The notes beneath the pieces are model-generated. The model ran no database searches. It saw only the letters and a list, made by a program, of their open reading frames with translations, and was not told the DNA's origin. Positions 14,263 through 23,252 of a stretch of DNA of 64,000 nt are shown one piece after another. The translations under genes were made by a program, and so were the position numbers. Source of the DNA: Streptomyces sp. man185 (GTDB taxonomy: Bacteria; Actinomycetota; Actinomycetes; Streptomycetales; Streptomycetaceae); contig NTHE01000029.1 of NCBI GenBank assembly GCA_002551355.1, positions 1-64,000 on the forward strand. The letters run 5' to 3'. Position 1 is the first letter of the stretch. Each line of letters begins with the position of its first letter.

Positions 14263-16707
14263 TCAGAGAAGCCGCCACAGGTGGTCGGCCGTGCCGTTGT
14301 CGTCGTACTGCACGACATGCGCGCTGTCGGCCGTGGACATCCCGTCCACGCCGAGGACCTTGTCCGAGTTCCGGTTGCGGATCCGGTACCAGGCGTCCCC
14401 GTCCGGGACGAGCTGCCAGAGGTGGTCGGCGGTGTCGTTGTCGTCGAACTGCACGACGTGCGCGCTGTTCGCGGTGGACATCAGGTCGACGCCCAGGACT
14501 TTGCCGGAGTGCTGGTTGCGGATCCGGTACCAGCCGTCGCCGTTGGCGACCAGCCGCCAGAGGTGGTCGGCCGTCCCCGTGTCGCCGAACTGGACCACGT
14601 GCGCGCTGTTCGCGGTCGACATGCCGTCCACGCCGAGCACCTTGCCGGAGTGCCGGTTCGCGATCCGGTACCAGCGGTCCGCCAGCCACGGTTCGGCGTC
14701 GGGCGCGGCCGTCGGGAAGGACGTGATCCGCAGCCGGGCCGCGCCCATGGGCACGAGCGTGACCTCCTCGACCGGCTCCGTCGAGCGCGCCGGGCTCGGC
14801 TGGAGGGGAGCGACCACGTGCTCGTCGTCCGCCGTCCACTCGGGGATGCGGCGGGCGCGGGCGGTCAGGGTGAGCGGGGTGCCGTCCGGAGTGAACGGGT
14901 TGTCGCCGGGGGCCCGTCCCGTGGAGTGGTGGCGCAGGTGCGCGGCCGGCCGGGCGGGGTCCACGACGAGGCCGTAGTTCCAGGGGCTCGTGGCGTGGAC
15001 CGCGTACTCCGGGAACGTGTCGCTGCCGCCGATCCGCTCGTACTCCTCCCCGATCCTCAGCGAGTACGTGAGCGGCCCGTGGTCCACGCTGACGGAGTCG
15101 TGGTTCTCCGCCCAGGTCCGTACGGTGGTGCGCTGCGGCAGCCGCAGGGTGACCTTGTCGCCGCTCGACCAGGTCCGCTCGATCCGCGTGAAGGCCGGTC
15201 CGGCGGGCGCGGCGACCCGCTGCCCGTTGACCCGGATGTCGGGATCGGCGCACCAGGCCGGGACGCGCAGGACCAGCGGGAAGGCCAGCTGCTTCGGTGC
15301 GGTGAGGGACAGCGTGACCGTGTCCGTGAAGGGGTAGCCGGTCTCCTCCGTGAACGTCACCTCCGTGCCGTCCGCGACCTTCGCGCGCACCTCGCTCGGC
15401 GCGTACATCGCCACCGCGAGCCCGCCGTCCGGGGTGGCGAGCCACAGCTCCCCGGTGAAGTACGGCCATCCCATGCCGTAGTTGTGCGGGCAGCAGCGGT
15501 ACTGGTCCACGCCCGGCAGATACGCCAGCATCGCGAACGGGTTCTGGAACTGGCGGTCCCGCTTGGGCTCGTCGTCGAGGTCCACGCTGTTGGCGCAGGT
15601 GATGTAGTGCACCGCCTTGCCCGAAGGGTCGAGCGAGGCCGGGAGCGAGTTGAACGCCAGCTCCTCGCAGCGGTCGGCCCACAGCGGGTCCCCGGTGATC
15701 CGGGTGAGCAGCTGGTGGCTCGCCATGAACTCGACGATCCCGCAGGTCTCGAAGCCCTGTCGGGGGTCGCCGTGCCCGGGCCGGGCGTTCTCGTCGCCCG
15801 CGAAGCCGCCGCCGGGGAACCGGCCGTAGGCGTCCATGGCCTTCGCGTACGTGCCGTAGGTGTCACGGGTGTCGGTGGCCGAGCCGCTGCGCAGCGCGAA
15901 CTGGGCCGGCTCGCGGAAGCCCTGGGCGATGTTCACGTTGTGCGGGTTGACCAGGTTGTCGCCCCAGTCGGCCCCGTAACGGTGGATCTTGTCGACGAGG
16001 TCCAGGAGGAAGGCGTCGCCGGTGCGGTTGTAGAGCCACATGACGCTGTCCAGGCCGTCGCCCCAGCGCAGGGCGATCCAGCTGGTGTCGAAGGCTCCCG
16101 GTCCCTGGGCGTTCATGTAGCGGAAGAAGCGGCTAAGGAAGGGGATGATCCGGTTGTCCTCGGTGTACTCCTGCCAGGAGCGCAGGGCCTGGATCAGGGG
16201 GAGGAACGGCCAGAAGTCGGGCCCCCCGTTGAGTGAGGTCCGCAGCGCCTTCGGGCCGAAGAAGCCGTCGGACCGGCCGGTGGCGAGGATCGCGTCCATC
16301 CAGCGGCGGGTGGTGGCCAGCGCGGTCGCGTCACCGGTGACGATCGCGAGATCGGCGTAACCGCGCAGCCAGTAAGGGACTTCCTCCCAGCCGCCCTTGT
16401 CCGGGCGCACCCAGCCGGTGGCCGTGAAGTCGAGAAAGTGCGAGAACTCCTCGTACCGGCCGCACAGCCCTTCCAGTTGGAGCTTCAGCTGCCCGGCCAG
16501 CCAGCCGTGCGCCTTCACCTTGCCCGGGGGCAGTTTCAGGAACGCCGTGGGGTGCAGCGGGGCCGCGTTGGGGGAGTAGTGGCCGCCCCGGGCGGCCGGG
16601 GCCCGGTGGCGGTCGGGCGTCGCGGCGGTGGCCCACCGGCTGGTCGCGCTGGTGGCGACGGCGGTGGCCACCGCCGTCGTGATGAGCTGCCTGCGGTTCA
16701 GGGGCAT
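14263..16707 (-). CDS. Tat-exported GH127-family (DUF1680) hydrolase with RICIN domain
   Basis: 814 residues from ATG 16707, behind AGGAG. The N-terminus is a Tat-like signal (LNRRQLITTAVATAVA). The (alpha/alpha)6 catalytic part spans about 45-560. The family's zinc site is visible: Glu320 and Cys322 in FETCG, and the pair Cys405-Cys406 in YRCCPHN. In characterised GH127 beta-L-arabinofuranosidases the equivalents bind zinc and one Cys is the nucleophile. A Glu in GDEN, 14 residues before FETC, may be the acid/base. Residues about 685-814 are three RICIN repeats, each with SGKVLGVD or SDKVLGVD, S(A/T)xSAHVVQ and DHLWRL/QLV. Likely releases beta-L-arabinofuranose from plant glycoproteins. First gene of the minus-strand operon, divergent from the importer. 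Confidence 0.88.
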   Translation of the reverse strand: MPLNRRQLITTAVATAVATSATSRWATAATPDRHRAPAARGGHYSPNAAPLHPTAFLKLPPGKVKAHGWLAGQLKLQLEGLCGRYEEFSHFLDFTATGWVRPDKGGWEEVPYWLRGYADLAIVTGDATALATTRRWMDAILATGRSDGFFGPKALRTSLNGGPDFWPFLPLIQALRSWQEYTEDNRIIPFLSRFFRYMNAQGPGAFDTSWIALRWGDGLDSVMWLYNRTGDAFLLDLVDKIHRYGADWGDNLVNPHNVNIAQGFREPAQFALRSGSATDTRDTYGTYAKAMDAYGRFPGGGFAGDENARPGHGDPRQGFETCGIVEFMASHQLLTRITGDPLWADRCEELAFNSLPASLDPSGKAVHYITCANSVDLDDEPKRDRQFQNPFAMLAYLPGVDQYRCCPHNYGMGWPYFTGELWLATPDGGLAVAMYAPSEVRAKVADGTEVTFTEETGYPFTDTVTLSLTAPKQLAFPLVLRVPAWCADPDIRVNGQRVAAPAGPAFTRIERTWSSGDKVTLRLPQRTTVRTWAENHDSVSVDHGPLTYSLRIGEEYERIGGSDTFPEYAVHATSPWNYGLVVDPARPAAHLRHHSTGRAPGDNPFTPDGTPLTLTARARRIPEWTADDEHVVAPLQPSPARSTEPVEEVTLVPMGAARLRITSFPTAAPDAEPWLADRWYRIANRHSGKVLGVDGMSTANSAHVVQFGDTGTADHLWRLVANGDGWYRIRNQHSGKVLGVDLMSTANSAHVVQFDDNDTADHLWQLVPDGDAWYRIRNRNSDKVLGVDGMSTADSAHVVQYDDNGTADHLWRLL

Positions 16708-16910
16708 CGGTGCGGCTCCTGCTCTCGGCCGCGGCCGCCTGTGCCGCGGCCGAGCTCGGTGGGGGGTGGCTGCGCGGCACCGTGGCCGTGCAGGACGGGG
16801 CTGCTGGGCGGTGCGGGGTGGGGCCGGGCGGACCGGGACGCGGCGCGACGGCGGTCGGCGCATGCCGAAGACCGCCTTCGCGCGGCGGGACGGTCGGACG
16901 AGAACCGTTC

Positions 16911-16926
16911 TTGCAACGTTGAAAAT
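16911..16926. promoter_or_regulatory. Candidate LacI-family operator (GH127 side)
   Basis: TTGCAACGTTGAAAAT has the even-symmetry core CAACGTTG (16914-16921) with the central CG typical of LacI-family operators. It lies about 205 bp upstream of the GH127 start, and its right half matches the site upstream of the PA14-GH2 gene. Confidence 0.55.
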
Positions 16927-17066
16927 GAGGCGTCCGGCGGTATGACAGCACGGCGTCGGGCGGGTGTCCAGACCTCGCGCAGAGCCGTGGTCGCGTGGTG
17001 AGCCGACGGCCGGGGGTGAACCGCGACGGTCGGCCGACACATTTTGGAAACGCATCGACAACGCTC

Positions 17067-17104
17067 TTGCCGCCCGTGCCGCACCGCCTATATAACGTTG
17101 TAAA
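17067..17104 (+). promoter_or_regulatory. Promoter and overlapping operator of the sugar importer
   Basis: TTGCCG (17067-17072) and TATAAC (17091-17096) are spaced 18 bp apart; TATATA (17089-17094) at 16 bp is an alternative. The -10 runs into AACGTTGTAAA (17094-17104), the third CGTTG-type site, so a bound repressor would cover -10 and +1. The start codon of the binding-protein gene is about 170 bp further on. Confidence 0.5.
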
Positions 17105-17273
17105 CCGAGCCGCCGACAGGCCGCGCAGGCTCTCACGACCGCTGTTCCCGCAGTACGGAGCAGGGGTGTGAGGAATGCAGTGGCATCAGCCGCCCCGCGG
17201 CCGATGCCTCGTCCCGCATGCCCGACCGCACGCCGATCAGCGTGCCGTCAACCCGCCAAGGAGCGTTCCGCGC

Positions 17274-18356
17274 ATGATGATCCAGCGTCGATCCCGTACT
17301 CTCGCCGTGGCCTGCGTCCTCGCCGCCACCACGCTGGCCGCCGCCGGCTGCGCCAAGTCGGAGACCTCCAACAACGCGGGTGGCGACAGCAGTCAGGGAG
17401 CGCAGGAGGCCAAGACCCCCGATTCCTCCTCCGGCGCGGGCTGCAAGCTGGAGACCTACGGCGCGCCCAAGCTGGACCTGAAGGACGCCGTGGTCGGATT
17501 CTCCCAGTCGGAGAAGGAGGCCAACCCGTTCCGGATCGCCGAGACCCAGTCCATCAAGGACGAGGCGAAGAAGATCGGCGTCAAGAAGCTTCTCACCACC
17601 AACGCCCAGTCCCAGCTGTCCAAGCAGATCAGCGACATCCAGGACATGCTGTCCCAGGGCGCGCAGTTCCTCATCGTCGCCCCGCTCAACTCCGACGGTC
17701 TGGAGCCCGCGTTGAAGGCGGCGGCGGCCAAGAAGGTGCCCGTCCTCACCATCGACCGCAAGGTCAACTCCACCGCCTGCAAGGACTACGTGGCCTTCCT
17801 CGGCTCCGACTTCGTCGAGCAGGGCAAGCGCGCCGCCGACGCGATGATCAAGGTCACCGGCGGCAAGGGCAAGGTCGCCATCCTGCTCGGCGCGTCCGGC
17901 AACAACGTCACCACCGACCGCACCAAGGGCTTCGTCGACCAGGTCAAGGCCGAGGCCCCCGGACTGGAGATCGTCGCCCAGCAGACCGGCGAGTTCGCCC
18001 GCGACAAGGGCCAGCAGGTCATGGAGCAGCTCATCCAGTCCAAGCCCGACATCACCGCCGTCTACGCCGAGAACGACGAGATGGGCCTCGGGGCGGTCAC
18101 CGCGCTGAAGGCGGCCGGCAAGAAGCCCGGCAAGGATGTCAAGATCGTCTCGGTCGACGGCACCCGCAACGCCGTCCAGGCCCTGGTCAACGGTGAGTAC
18201 AACGCCGTGATCGAGTCCAACCCGCGCTTCGGCCCGCTCGCCTTCGCCACCGCGCAGAAGTTCTACGCCGGTGAGGCGATCCCGGAGAACGTGATCATCA
18301 CCGACCGCGAGTACGACGAGGCCAACGCCAAGGAATCGCTCGGCGGAGCGTACTGA
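17274..18356 (+). CDS. Sugar ABC transporter substrate-binding lipoprotein (YtfQ/RbsB type)
   Basis: 360 residues from ATG 17274, with AAGGAG 10 nt upstream. The lipobox (LAAAGC) puts the modified Cys near residue 25. It has the type-1 periplasmic binding fold: VVGFSQSEKEANPFR (strand 1; E. coli YtfQ has a closely similar GFSQ-x-E start), then ISDIQDMLSQGAQFLIVAPL, VLTIDRKV and GLGAVTALKAAGKKPGKDVKIVSVDG. Polar residues at the expected pentose/furanose contacts are kept (Arg near NPFR, Asp in TIDRKV, Asp in SVDG). First gene of an operon with an ATPase and two permeases. The family imports galactofuranose, arabinofuranose or arabinose; which one cannot be told from sequence alone. Confidence 0.88.
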   Translation: MMIQRRSRTLAVACVLAATTLAAAGCAKSETSNNAGGDSSQGAQEAKTPDSSSGAGCKLETYGAPKLDLKDAVVGFSQSEKEANPFRIAETQSIKDEAKKIGVKKLLTTNAQSQLSKQISDIQDMLSQGAQFLIVAPLNSDGLEPALKAAAAKKVPVLTIDRKVNSTACKDYVAFLGSDFVEQGKRAADAMIKVTGGKGKVAILLGASGNNVTTDRTKGFVDQVKAEAPGLEIVAQQTGEFARDKGQQVMEQLIQSKPDITAVYAENDEMGLGAVTALKAAGKKPGKDVKIVSVDGTRNAVQALVNGEYNAVIESNPRFGPLAFATAQKFYAGEAIPENVIITDREYDEANAKESLGGAY

Positions 18357-18408
18357 CCCGACCGGCGCTCCCTTCGGAACTCCCATCGGCACTCCGACCG
18401 GCATTCCG

Positions 18409-18452
18409 GCCGCCGCGTCGCCCCCGGGCATCCCCCGGGGCGGCGCGGCGGC
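18409..18452 (+). terminator. GC-rich hairpin between binding protein and ATPase genes
   Basis: GCCGCCGCG-T-CGCCCC pairs with GGGGCG-G-CGCGGCGGC, with one T-G mismatch or wobble and a short loop. It lies in the 133-bp gap after the binding-protein stop. Such hairpins commonly raise binding-protein expression relative to the downstream genes by partial termination or by protecting the message end; which applies here is not known. Confidence 0.6.
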
Positions 18453-18489
18453 CCGGCACCGTTCCCGTACCACCGGAAGGCCAGGATTC

Positions 18490-20160
18490 ATGGCACCGAC
18501 CCACGCGACACCCCCGCACCCGGAGACCGCCCGGGCCGGGGCCGCTGTCGCCGACCCCGTCCTCGAAGCCCGCTCCGTGAGCAAGCGGTTCCCGGGCGTC
18601 GTCGCCCTGGACGACGTCTCCTTCGCGCTGCGCGCGGGCGAGGTACACGCGCTCGTCGGCGAGAACGGGGCCGGCAAGTCCACCCTCATCAAGGTGCTCA
18701 CCGGCGTCTACCAGAGCGACGAGGGCGAGGTGCGCGTCAGCGGCGAACCCGTCCGCTTCGCCCGCCCCTTCGAGGCGCAGCAGGCCGGGATCTCCACGAT
18801 CTACCAGGAGGTGAACCTCGTCCCGCTGATGAGCGTGGCGCGCAACATCTTCCTGGGCCGGGAGCCGAAGAACCGCTTCGGACTCATCGACTTCCCCCGC
18901 ATGAACCGCGAGACCACCGAACTCCTCGACGGCTTCGGCGTCCGCGTCGACCCCAAGCGGCCCCTGCACACCCTCGGCATCGGCACCCAGCAGATGGTCG
19001 CCCTCGCCCGCGCCGTCTCCGTACAGGCGCAGGTCGTCATCATGGACGAGCCCACCTCGTCGCTGGAGCCCCGCGAGGTCGAGACCCTGTTCCGGGTCAT
19101 CGAGAACCTGCGCGGCCAGGGCATCGCCGTCCTCTACGTCAGCCACCGCATGGACGAGCTCTACCGCATCTGCGACCGGGTCACGGTCCTGCGCGACGGC
19201 TGCCACATCCACACCGGCGAACTCGCCCCGCTGGAACGCATGCAGTTGGTGTCGATGATGCTCGGCCGCGACATGGCCGAGGTCCGCCGCGACGGCCTCA
19301 CCGGCTTCGCCGCCGAGGGCCACGACGCCGCCCGCACCCCCGTCCTCACCGCGACCGGCCTCGACCGCCGCCACCAACTGCACGACATATCAGCGGAGTT
19401 GTACGCCGGTGAGGTGCTGGGACTCGGCGGCCTTCTGGGCTCCGGGCGCAGCGAGACGGCGAAGGCGCTCACCGGCGCGCTTCCTCTGGACGGCGGGGAG
19501 ATCACCGTCGACGGCAAGCGCCTCGGCCGTCCCACCCCGGCCGCCGCCATCCGCGCGGGCATCAGCATGCTCCCCGAGGACCGCAAGGCCGAGGGCATCG
19601 TCCCCGGTCTCTCCGTCCGCGAGAACATCGTGCTCGCCGCCATGCCCCGGCTCTCCAAGGCCGGCATCGTCTCCCGCGCCAAGCAGGACCGCATCGTCGA
19701 GATCTTCATGAAGCGGCTGCGGATCAAGGCCTCCAGCCCCGAGCAGAAGGTCGGCGAACTCTCCGGCGGCAACCAGCAGAAGGTGCTGCTCGCCCGCTGG
19801 CTCTGCCTGGAGCCCAAGGTGCTGCTGCTCGACGAGCCCACCCGAGGCATCGACGTCGGGGCCAAGGCCGAGGTGCAGTCCCTCATCGACGAACTCGCCC
19901 GCGAAGGGCTCGCCGTGCTGCTGATCTCCTCCGACATCGAGGAGCTGATCGAGGGCGCCGACCGCATCGTCGTCCTGCGCGGCGGCGCGGTCGCTGGTGA
20001 ACTCGCCGGCGACGAGGTGGACGAGAGCCGCCTCCTCGAGGTGCTCGCCGACCACACCCCCGACGCCCTGCCCGCCGACCGCACGCCCGACGCCGCGCTC
20101 GGTGAGCACACGCCCGAACCCGGCGGGAAGGTCCCGGCCGGCCAGGAGGACCCCCGATGA
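18490..20160 (+). CDS. Sugar ABC transporter ATPase with two nucleotide-binding domains (RbsA/YtfR type)
   Basis: 556 residues. Domain 1 (about 20-260) has Walker A GENGAGKST, a divergent signature (LGIGTQQM) and Walker B VVIMDEPTS. Domain 2 (about 275-520) has the degenerate loop GLLGSGRSE but a canonical signature LSGGNQQK and Walker B LLLDEPTRGID. This asymmetry is normal for the MglA/RbsA/YtfR family. The C-terminus ends in a small repeat, ADHTPDA-ADRTPDA-GEHTPEP, which is not part of the family fold. ATG 18490 follows an AGGAT ribosome site. The stop overlaps the next gene by 4 nt (ATGA). Confidence 0.93.
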   Translation: MAPTHATPPHPETARAGAAVADPVLEARSVSKRFPGVVALDDVSFALRAGEVHALVGENGAGKSTLIKVLTGVYQSDEGEVRVSGEPVRFARPFEAQQAGISTIYQEVNLVPLMSVARNIFLGREPKNRFGLIDFPRMNRETTELLDGFGVRVDPKRPLHTLGIGTQQMVALARAVSVQAQVVIMDEPTSSLEPREVETLFRVIENLRGQGIAVLYVSHRMDELYRICDRVTVLRDGCHIHTGELAPLERMQLVSMMLGRDMAEVRRDGLTGFAAEGHDAARTPVLTATGLDRRHQLHDISAELYAGEVLGLGGLLGSGRSETAKALTGALPLDGGEITVDGKRLGRPTPAAAIRAGISMLPEDRKAEGIVPGLSVRENIVLAAMPRLSKAGIVSRAKQDRIVEIFMKRLRIKASSPEQKVGELSGGNQQKVLLARWLCLEPKVLLLDEPTRGIDVGAKAEVQSLIDELAREGLAVLLISSDIEELIEGADRIVVLRGGAVAGELAGDEVDESRLLEVLADHTPDALPADRTPDAALGEHTPEPGGKVPAGQEDPR

Positions 20161-21131
20161 CCACCCAGGCCACCCTGCCACGCCCCGCGAAGCCGCTGGC
20201 CCGGCTGCGCGATCCCGCCTGGTACCAGGAGTACGGGGTGTACGCGGCCGTCGCCGTCGTGCTGCTGTTCAACGCCCTGTTCACCGAACACTTCATGACG
20301 GCCGACAACCTGCGCACCCAGCTCGTCCAGGTCGCGCCCATCGTGATCGTCGCGCTCGGCATGGCCCTGGTCATCGGCACCGAGGGCATCGACCTCTCCG
20401 TCGGCTCCACGATGGCGCTCGCCGCCGCCCTGCTGCCGCTCTACCTCGGCTACGGACTGGTCCCCGCCCTCCTGATCGCGCTGCTCGCCGGTGCGGTGGT
20501 CGGCGCGATCAACGGGACGCTCGTCTCCCTCGTCGGGCTGCAACCCATCGTCGCCACGCTCGCCCTGTTCGTCGGCGGCCGGGGGCTCGCCCTCGTCATG
20601 GCGGACGGCCAGCTCAAGCAGATCGTCAACCCGGACGTCCTCGCGCTCGGCACCGGCTCCTTCCTCGGCATCCCGACGGTCGTCCTCATCGCGGGCGTAC
20701 TCGCGCTCGCCGTCGCATTCCTGGTGCAGCGCACCACCTTCGGCCGTCAGATCGTCGCCATCGGCGGCAACCGCTCGGCCTCCGCGCTGTCCGGACTGCC
20801 CGTCAAGCGCGTCCTGATCGGCGTCTACATCCTCTGCGGAGTGATGGCCGCGCTCGCCGGCATCCTCGCCACCGCCCGGCTCACCGCCAGCGACCCGTCC
20901 TCGCTCGGCACGCTCATGGAGCTGTCCGCCATCACGGCGGTCGTCGTCGGCGGCACCCCGCTGAACGGCGGCTCCATCCGGGTACTCGGCACCGTCGCCG
21001 GAGCCCTGCTGATGCAGTTGCTGCGTGCCACCCTCGTCAAGCACGACCTGCCCGACTCCACCGCACAGATCGCCCAGGCGGCCATCATCATCGCCGCCGT
21101 CTACGTCGCCCGGGAGCGTAGGTCCCGATGA
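20157..21131 (+). CDS. Sugar ABC transporter permease 1 (YtfT type)
   Basis: 324 residues with about eight to ten membrane segments of the RbsC/BPD_transp_2 family. The EAA-like loop is GRQIVAIGGNRSASALSGLPVKR, which contacts the ATPase; the LGMALVIGTEGIDLSVGS signature is strong. It overlaps the ATPase stop by 4 nt and the second permease start by 4 nt, so translation is coupled. Confidence 0.92.
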   Translation: MTTQATLPRPAKPLARLRDPAWYQEYGVYAAVAVVLLFNALFTEHFMTADNLRTQLVQVAPIVIVALGMALVIGTEGIDLSVGSTMALAAALLPLYLGYGLVPALLIALLAGAVVGAINGTLVSLVGLQPIVATLALFVGGRGLALVMADGQLKQIVNPDVLALGTGSFLGIPTVVLIAGVLALAVAFLVQRTTFGRQIVAIGGNRSASALSGLPVKRVLIGVYILCGVMAALAGILATARLTASDPSSLGTLMELSAITAVVVGGTPLNGGSIRVLGTVAGALLMQLLRATLVKHDLPDSTAQIAQAAIIIAAVYVARERRSR

Positions 21132-22177
21132 ACAAGACCACACCGGCCACCGTGCCCGCGGCGAAGGCCCCGGCGCCCCGCAAGAGCGCCCCCTCGCGCA
21201 CCGAACCCCGACCCGAGCGCTCCACCGGCTCCCGCATCGGCGAACTCGTCCAGCGCCAGGGCGTCCTCGCGGTCCTGCTGACCGTGATCCTCATCGCCTC
21301 GTTCGTCTACCCGACGTTCGCCAGCGTCGACAACGCCCGGGGCGTCACCGTCCAGGCCTCGTTCCTCGCGATCGTCGCCCTCGGTATGACCCTGGTCATC
21401 ATCACCGGCGGCATCGACCTCTCCGTCGGCTCCGTCTTCGCCCTCGGCGGTGTCCTCGCCGCCTGGGCCTCCCCATGGGGCTTCTTCGCCGCCCTGCTCG
21501 TACCCCTGGTGGTCTGCGGCGCGATCGGCCTGGTCAACGGCCTGCTCATCGCCCGCGCGAACATGGCCCCCTTCATCGTCACGCTCGCCGGCCTCCTCGC
21601 GGCGCGCGGCATCCTCCTCGCCTTCACCGACGAGGGGGCCACCACCTACCTGGTGCCCAAGGACTCCGCCTTCGCCGAGCTGGGCCAGGGCAGCGTCTGG
21701 GGCTTCGGCTACCCGATCCTCATCGCGCTTGCCCTCTTCGGGGCGGGCGGGCTGCTGCTCCAGCGGACCTCGTTCGGCCAGACGCTGTTCGCGGTCGGCG
21801 GCAGCAGCGACGCGGCCACCCTCATGGGCCTGCCCGTCGCCCGGACGAAGATCCTCGTCTACACCCTCAGCGGGCTGCTCGCCGGACTCGCCGGCGCGCT
21901 GAACGCCGCGCGCCTCTCCTCCGGCGTCACCATCGTCGGCGTCGGCATGGAGCTGGACGCGATCTCGGCCGTCGTCATCGGCGGCACGCTCCTCATCGGC
22001 GGAGCGGGCTCGATCAGCGGCACCCTCTGGGGCGTCCTGCTGCTCGCCGTGATCCAGAACCTGATCAACCAGATCGGCTCGCTCAACTCCTCGTACCAGT
22101 CGGTGGTCAGCGGCGGCTTCCTTATCGTTGTCGTGGTGGCGCAGCGTTACCTCGCGCGCAGCCGGAGAACCACCTGA
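21128..22177 (+). CDS. Sugar ABC transporter permease 2 (YjfF type)
   Basis: 349 residues. A basic, Pro/Ala-rich cytoplasmic N-terminus (1-45) precedes about eight to ten RbsC-family membrane segments, with the signature LGMTLVIITGGIDLSVGS and cytoplasmic loop GQTLFAVGGSSDAATLMGLPV. Two different permeases after one dual ATPase is the YtfQRT-YjfF arrangement used for galactofuranose in E. coli and for furanose or pentose uptake in some other bacteria, in contrast to the single permease of the ribose and xylose systems. Confidence 0.92.
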   Translation: MNKTTPATVPAAKAPAPRKSAPSRTEPRPERSTGSRIGELVQRQGVLAVLLTVILIASFVYPTFASVDNARGVTVQASFLAIVALGMTLVIITGGIDLSVGSVFALGGVLAAWASPWGFFAALLVPLVVCGAIGLVNGLLIARANMAPFIVTLAGLLAARGILLAFTDEGATTYLVPKDSAFAELGQGSVWGFGYPILIALALFGAGGLLLQRTSFGQTLFAVGGSSDAATLMGLPVARTKILVYTLSGLLAGLAGALNAARLSSGVTIVGVGMELDAISAVVIGGTLLIGGAGSISGTLWGVLLLAVIQNLINQIGSLNSSYQSVVSGGFLIVVVVAQRYLARSRRTT

Positions 22178-22220
22178 ACCGCACAGGCCGGGTCGAGTCG
22201 AACCAAGTACAAGGAGTGCC

Positions 22221-23252
22221 GTGGGCGTCAGCCTCAAGGACGTAGCTCAACGGGCGGGCGTGTCCATCAAGACCGTGTCGAACGTGGTCAACAACTACCA
22301 GCACGTCACCCCGAAGATGCGGGCCAAGGTGCAGCAGGCGATCGACGAGCTCGGCTACCGGCCGAACCTCACCGCCCGCCATCTGCGCAAGGGCCGCACC
22401 GGCATCATCGCGCTGGCCGTCCCCGAGTTCGGCAACCCGTACTTCGCGGAGCTGGCCGGCGAGGTCGTCGATGCGGCGGCCCGGCACGACTACACCGTCC
22501 TGGTCGACCACACGGCGGGCCAGCGGGAGAAGGAGCTGCTGGTCTGCCAGGGGTTCCGCTCCCACGTCATCGACGGCCTCATCCTCAGCCCCATCCACCT
22601 GGAGACCGAGGACCTGACGGCCCGCGCCGAGACCGCGCCGCTGGTGCTGCTCGGCGAGCGGGAGTACGAGGCCCCGTACGACCACATCGCCATCGACAAC
22701 GTGGCCGCCGCCCGCGAGGCCGTCGCCCACCTCATCGCGCTGGGCCACAGCAGGATCGCCTTCCTCGGCTCCCGCACCGGCCGGGAACGCCAGCCCGCCC
22801 ACCTGAGGCTGCGCGGCTGGCGCGAGGAGCTGGCCGCCTCCGGCATCACCCCCGACGAGTCCCTCGTCGTCGTCACGGACGGCTACGGGAGGGAGGACGG
22901 CGCCGCCGCCATGGCCTCGCTCCTCGACCGGGGCGAGCGGCCCGACGCCGTCTTCGCGTACAACGACATGATCGCGATCGGGGCCATGCGCACGATCACC
23001 GAACGCGGCCTCGCCATCCCGGACGACATCGCCGTCGTCGGCTTCGACGACATCGAGGAGAGCCGGTACGGGGCCACCACCCTCACCACCATCGCCCCGG
23101 ACAAGGCGGCCATCGCCCGGCTCGCCGTCGACAGCCTCGTCGAGCGCCTCGCCGGCACCCCGGTCGCCGAACCCCGGCGGCCCCGCCCCGGCTACCGCCT
23201 CGTCGTCCGCGAGTCCACCACGCCTCGCGAGGCTTCCGGGCCGCCTAGCTGA
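22221..23252 (+). CDS. LacI-family transcriptional regulator of the sugar locus
   Basis: 343 residues from GTG 22221, with AAGGAG 4-5 nt upstream; the longer frame from 22128 overlaps the permease and has no ribosome site. N-terminal helix-turn-helix GVSLKDVAQRAGVSIKTVSN, hinge YRPNLTARHLRKGRT, then a periplasmic-binding-like effector domain (about 60-330). It lies 43 bp after the importer permease, so it is probably in the same operon and controls it. The CGTTG-centred sites at 6391, 16911 and 17094 are its likely targets, and the effector probably the imported sugar; both are inference. Confidence 0.9.
   Translation: MGVSLKDVAQRAGVSIKTVSNVVNNYQHVTPKMRAKVQQAIDELGYRPNLTARHLRKGRTGIIALAVPEFGNPYFAELAGEVVDAAARHDYTVLVDHTAGQREKELLVCQGFRSHVIDGLILSPIHLETEDLTARAETAPLVLLGEREYEAPYDHIAIDNVAAAREAVAHLIALGHSRIAFLGSRTGRERQPAHLRLRGWREELAASGITPDESLVVVTDGYGREDGAAAMASLLDRGERPDAVFAYNDMIAIGAMRTITERGLAIPDDIAVVGFDDIEESRYGATTLTTIAPDKAAIARLAVDSLVERLAGTPVAEPRRPRPGYRLVVRESTTPREASGPPS

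Larger units (their letters stand above)
16708..17273. other. Divergent regulatory region between GH127 and the sugar importer
   Basis: 566 bp with no convincing gene; the short open frames are GC-driven. It holds two of the CGTTG-type operator candidates (16911-16926 and 17091-17104), a recognisable plus-strand promoter and two relatively AT-rich islands around 16905-16935 and 17039-17105. Confidence 0.65.

Noticed and set aside
14263..17136. 957-codon version of the GH127 gene
   Set aside because: The extra 143 codons before 16707 are Arg/Pro-rich noise across the operator region; ATG 16707 has AGGAG and a Tat signal.
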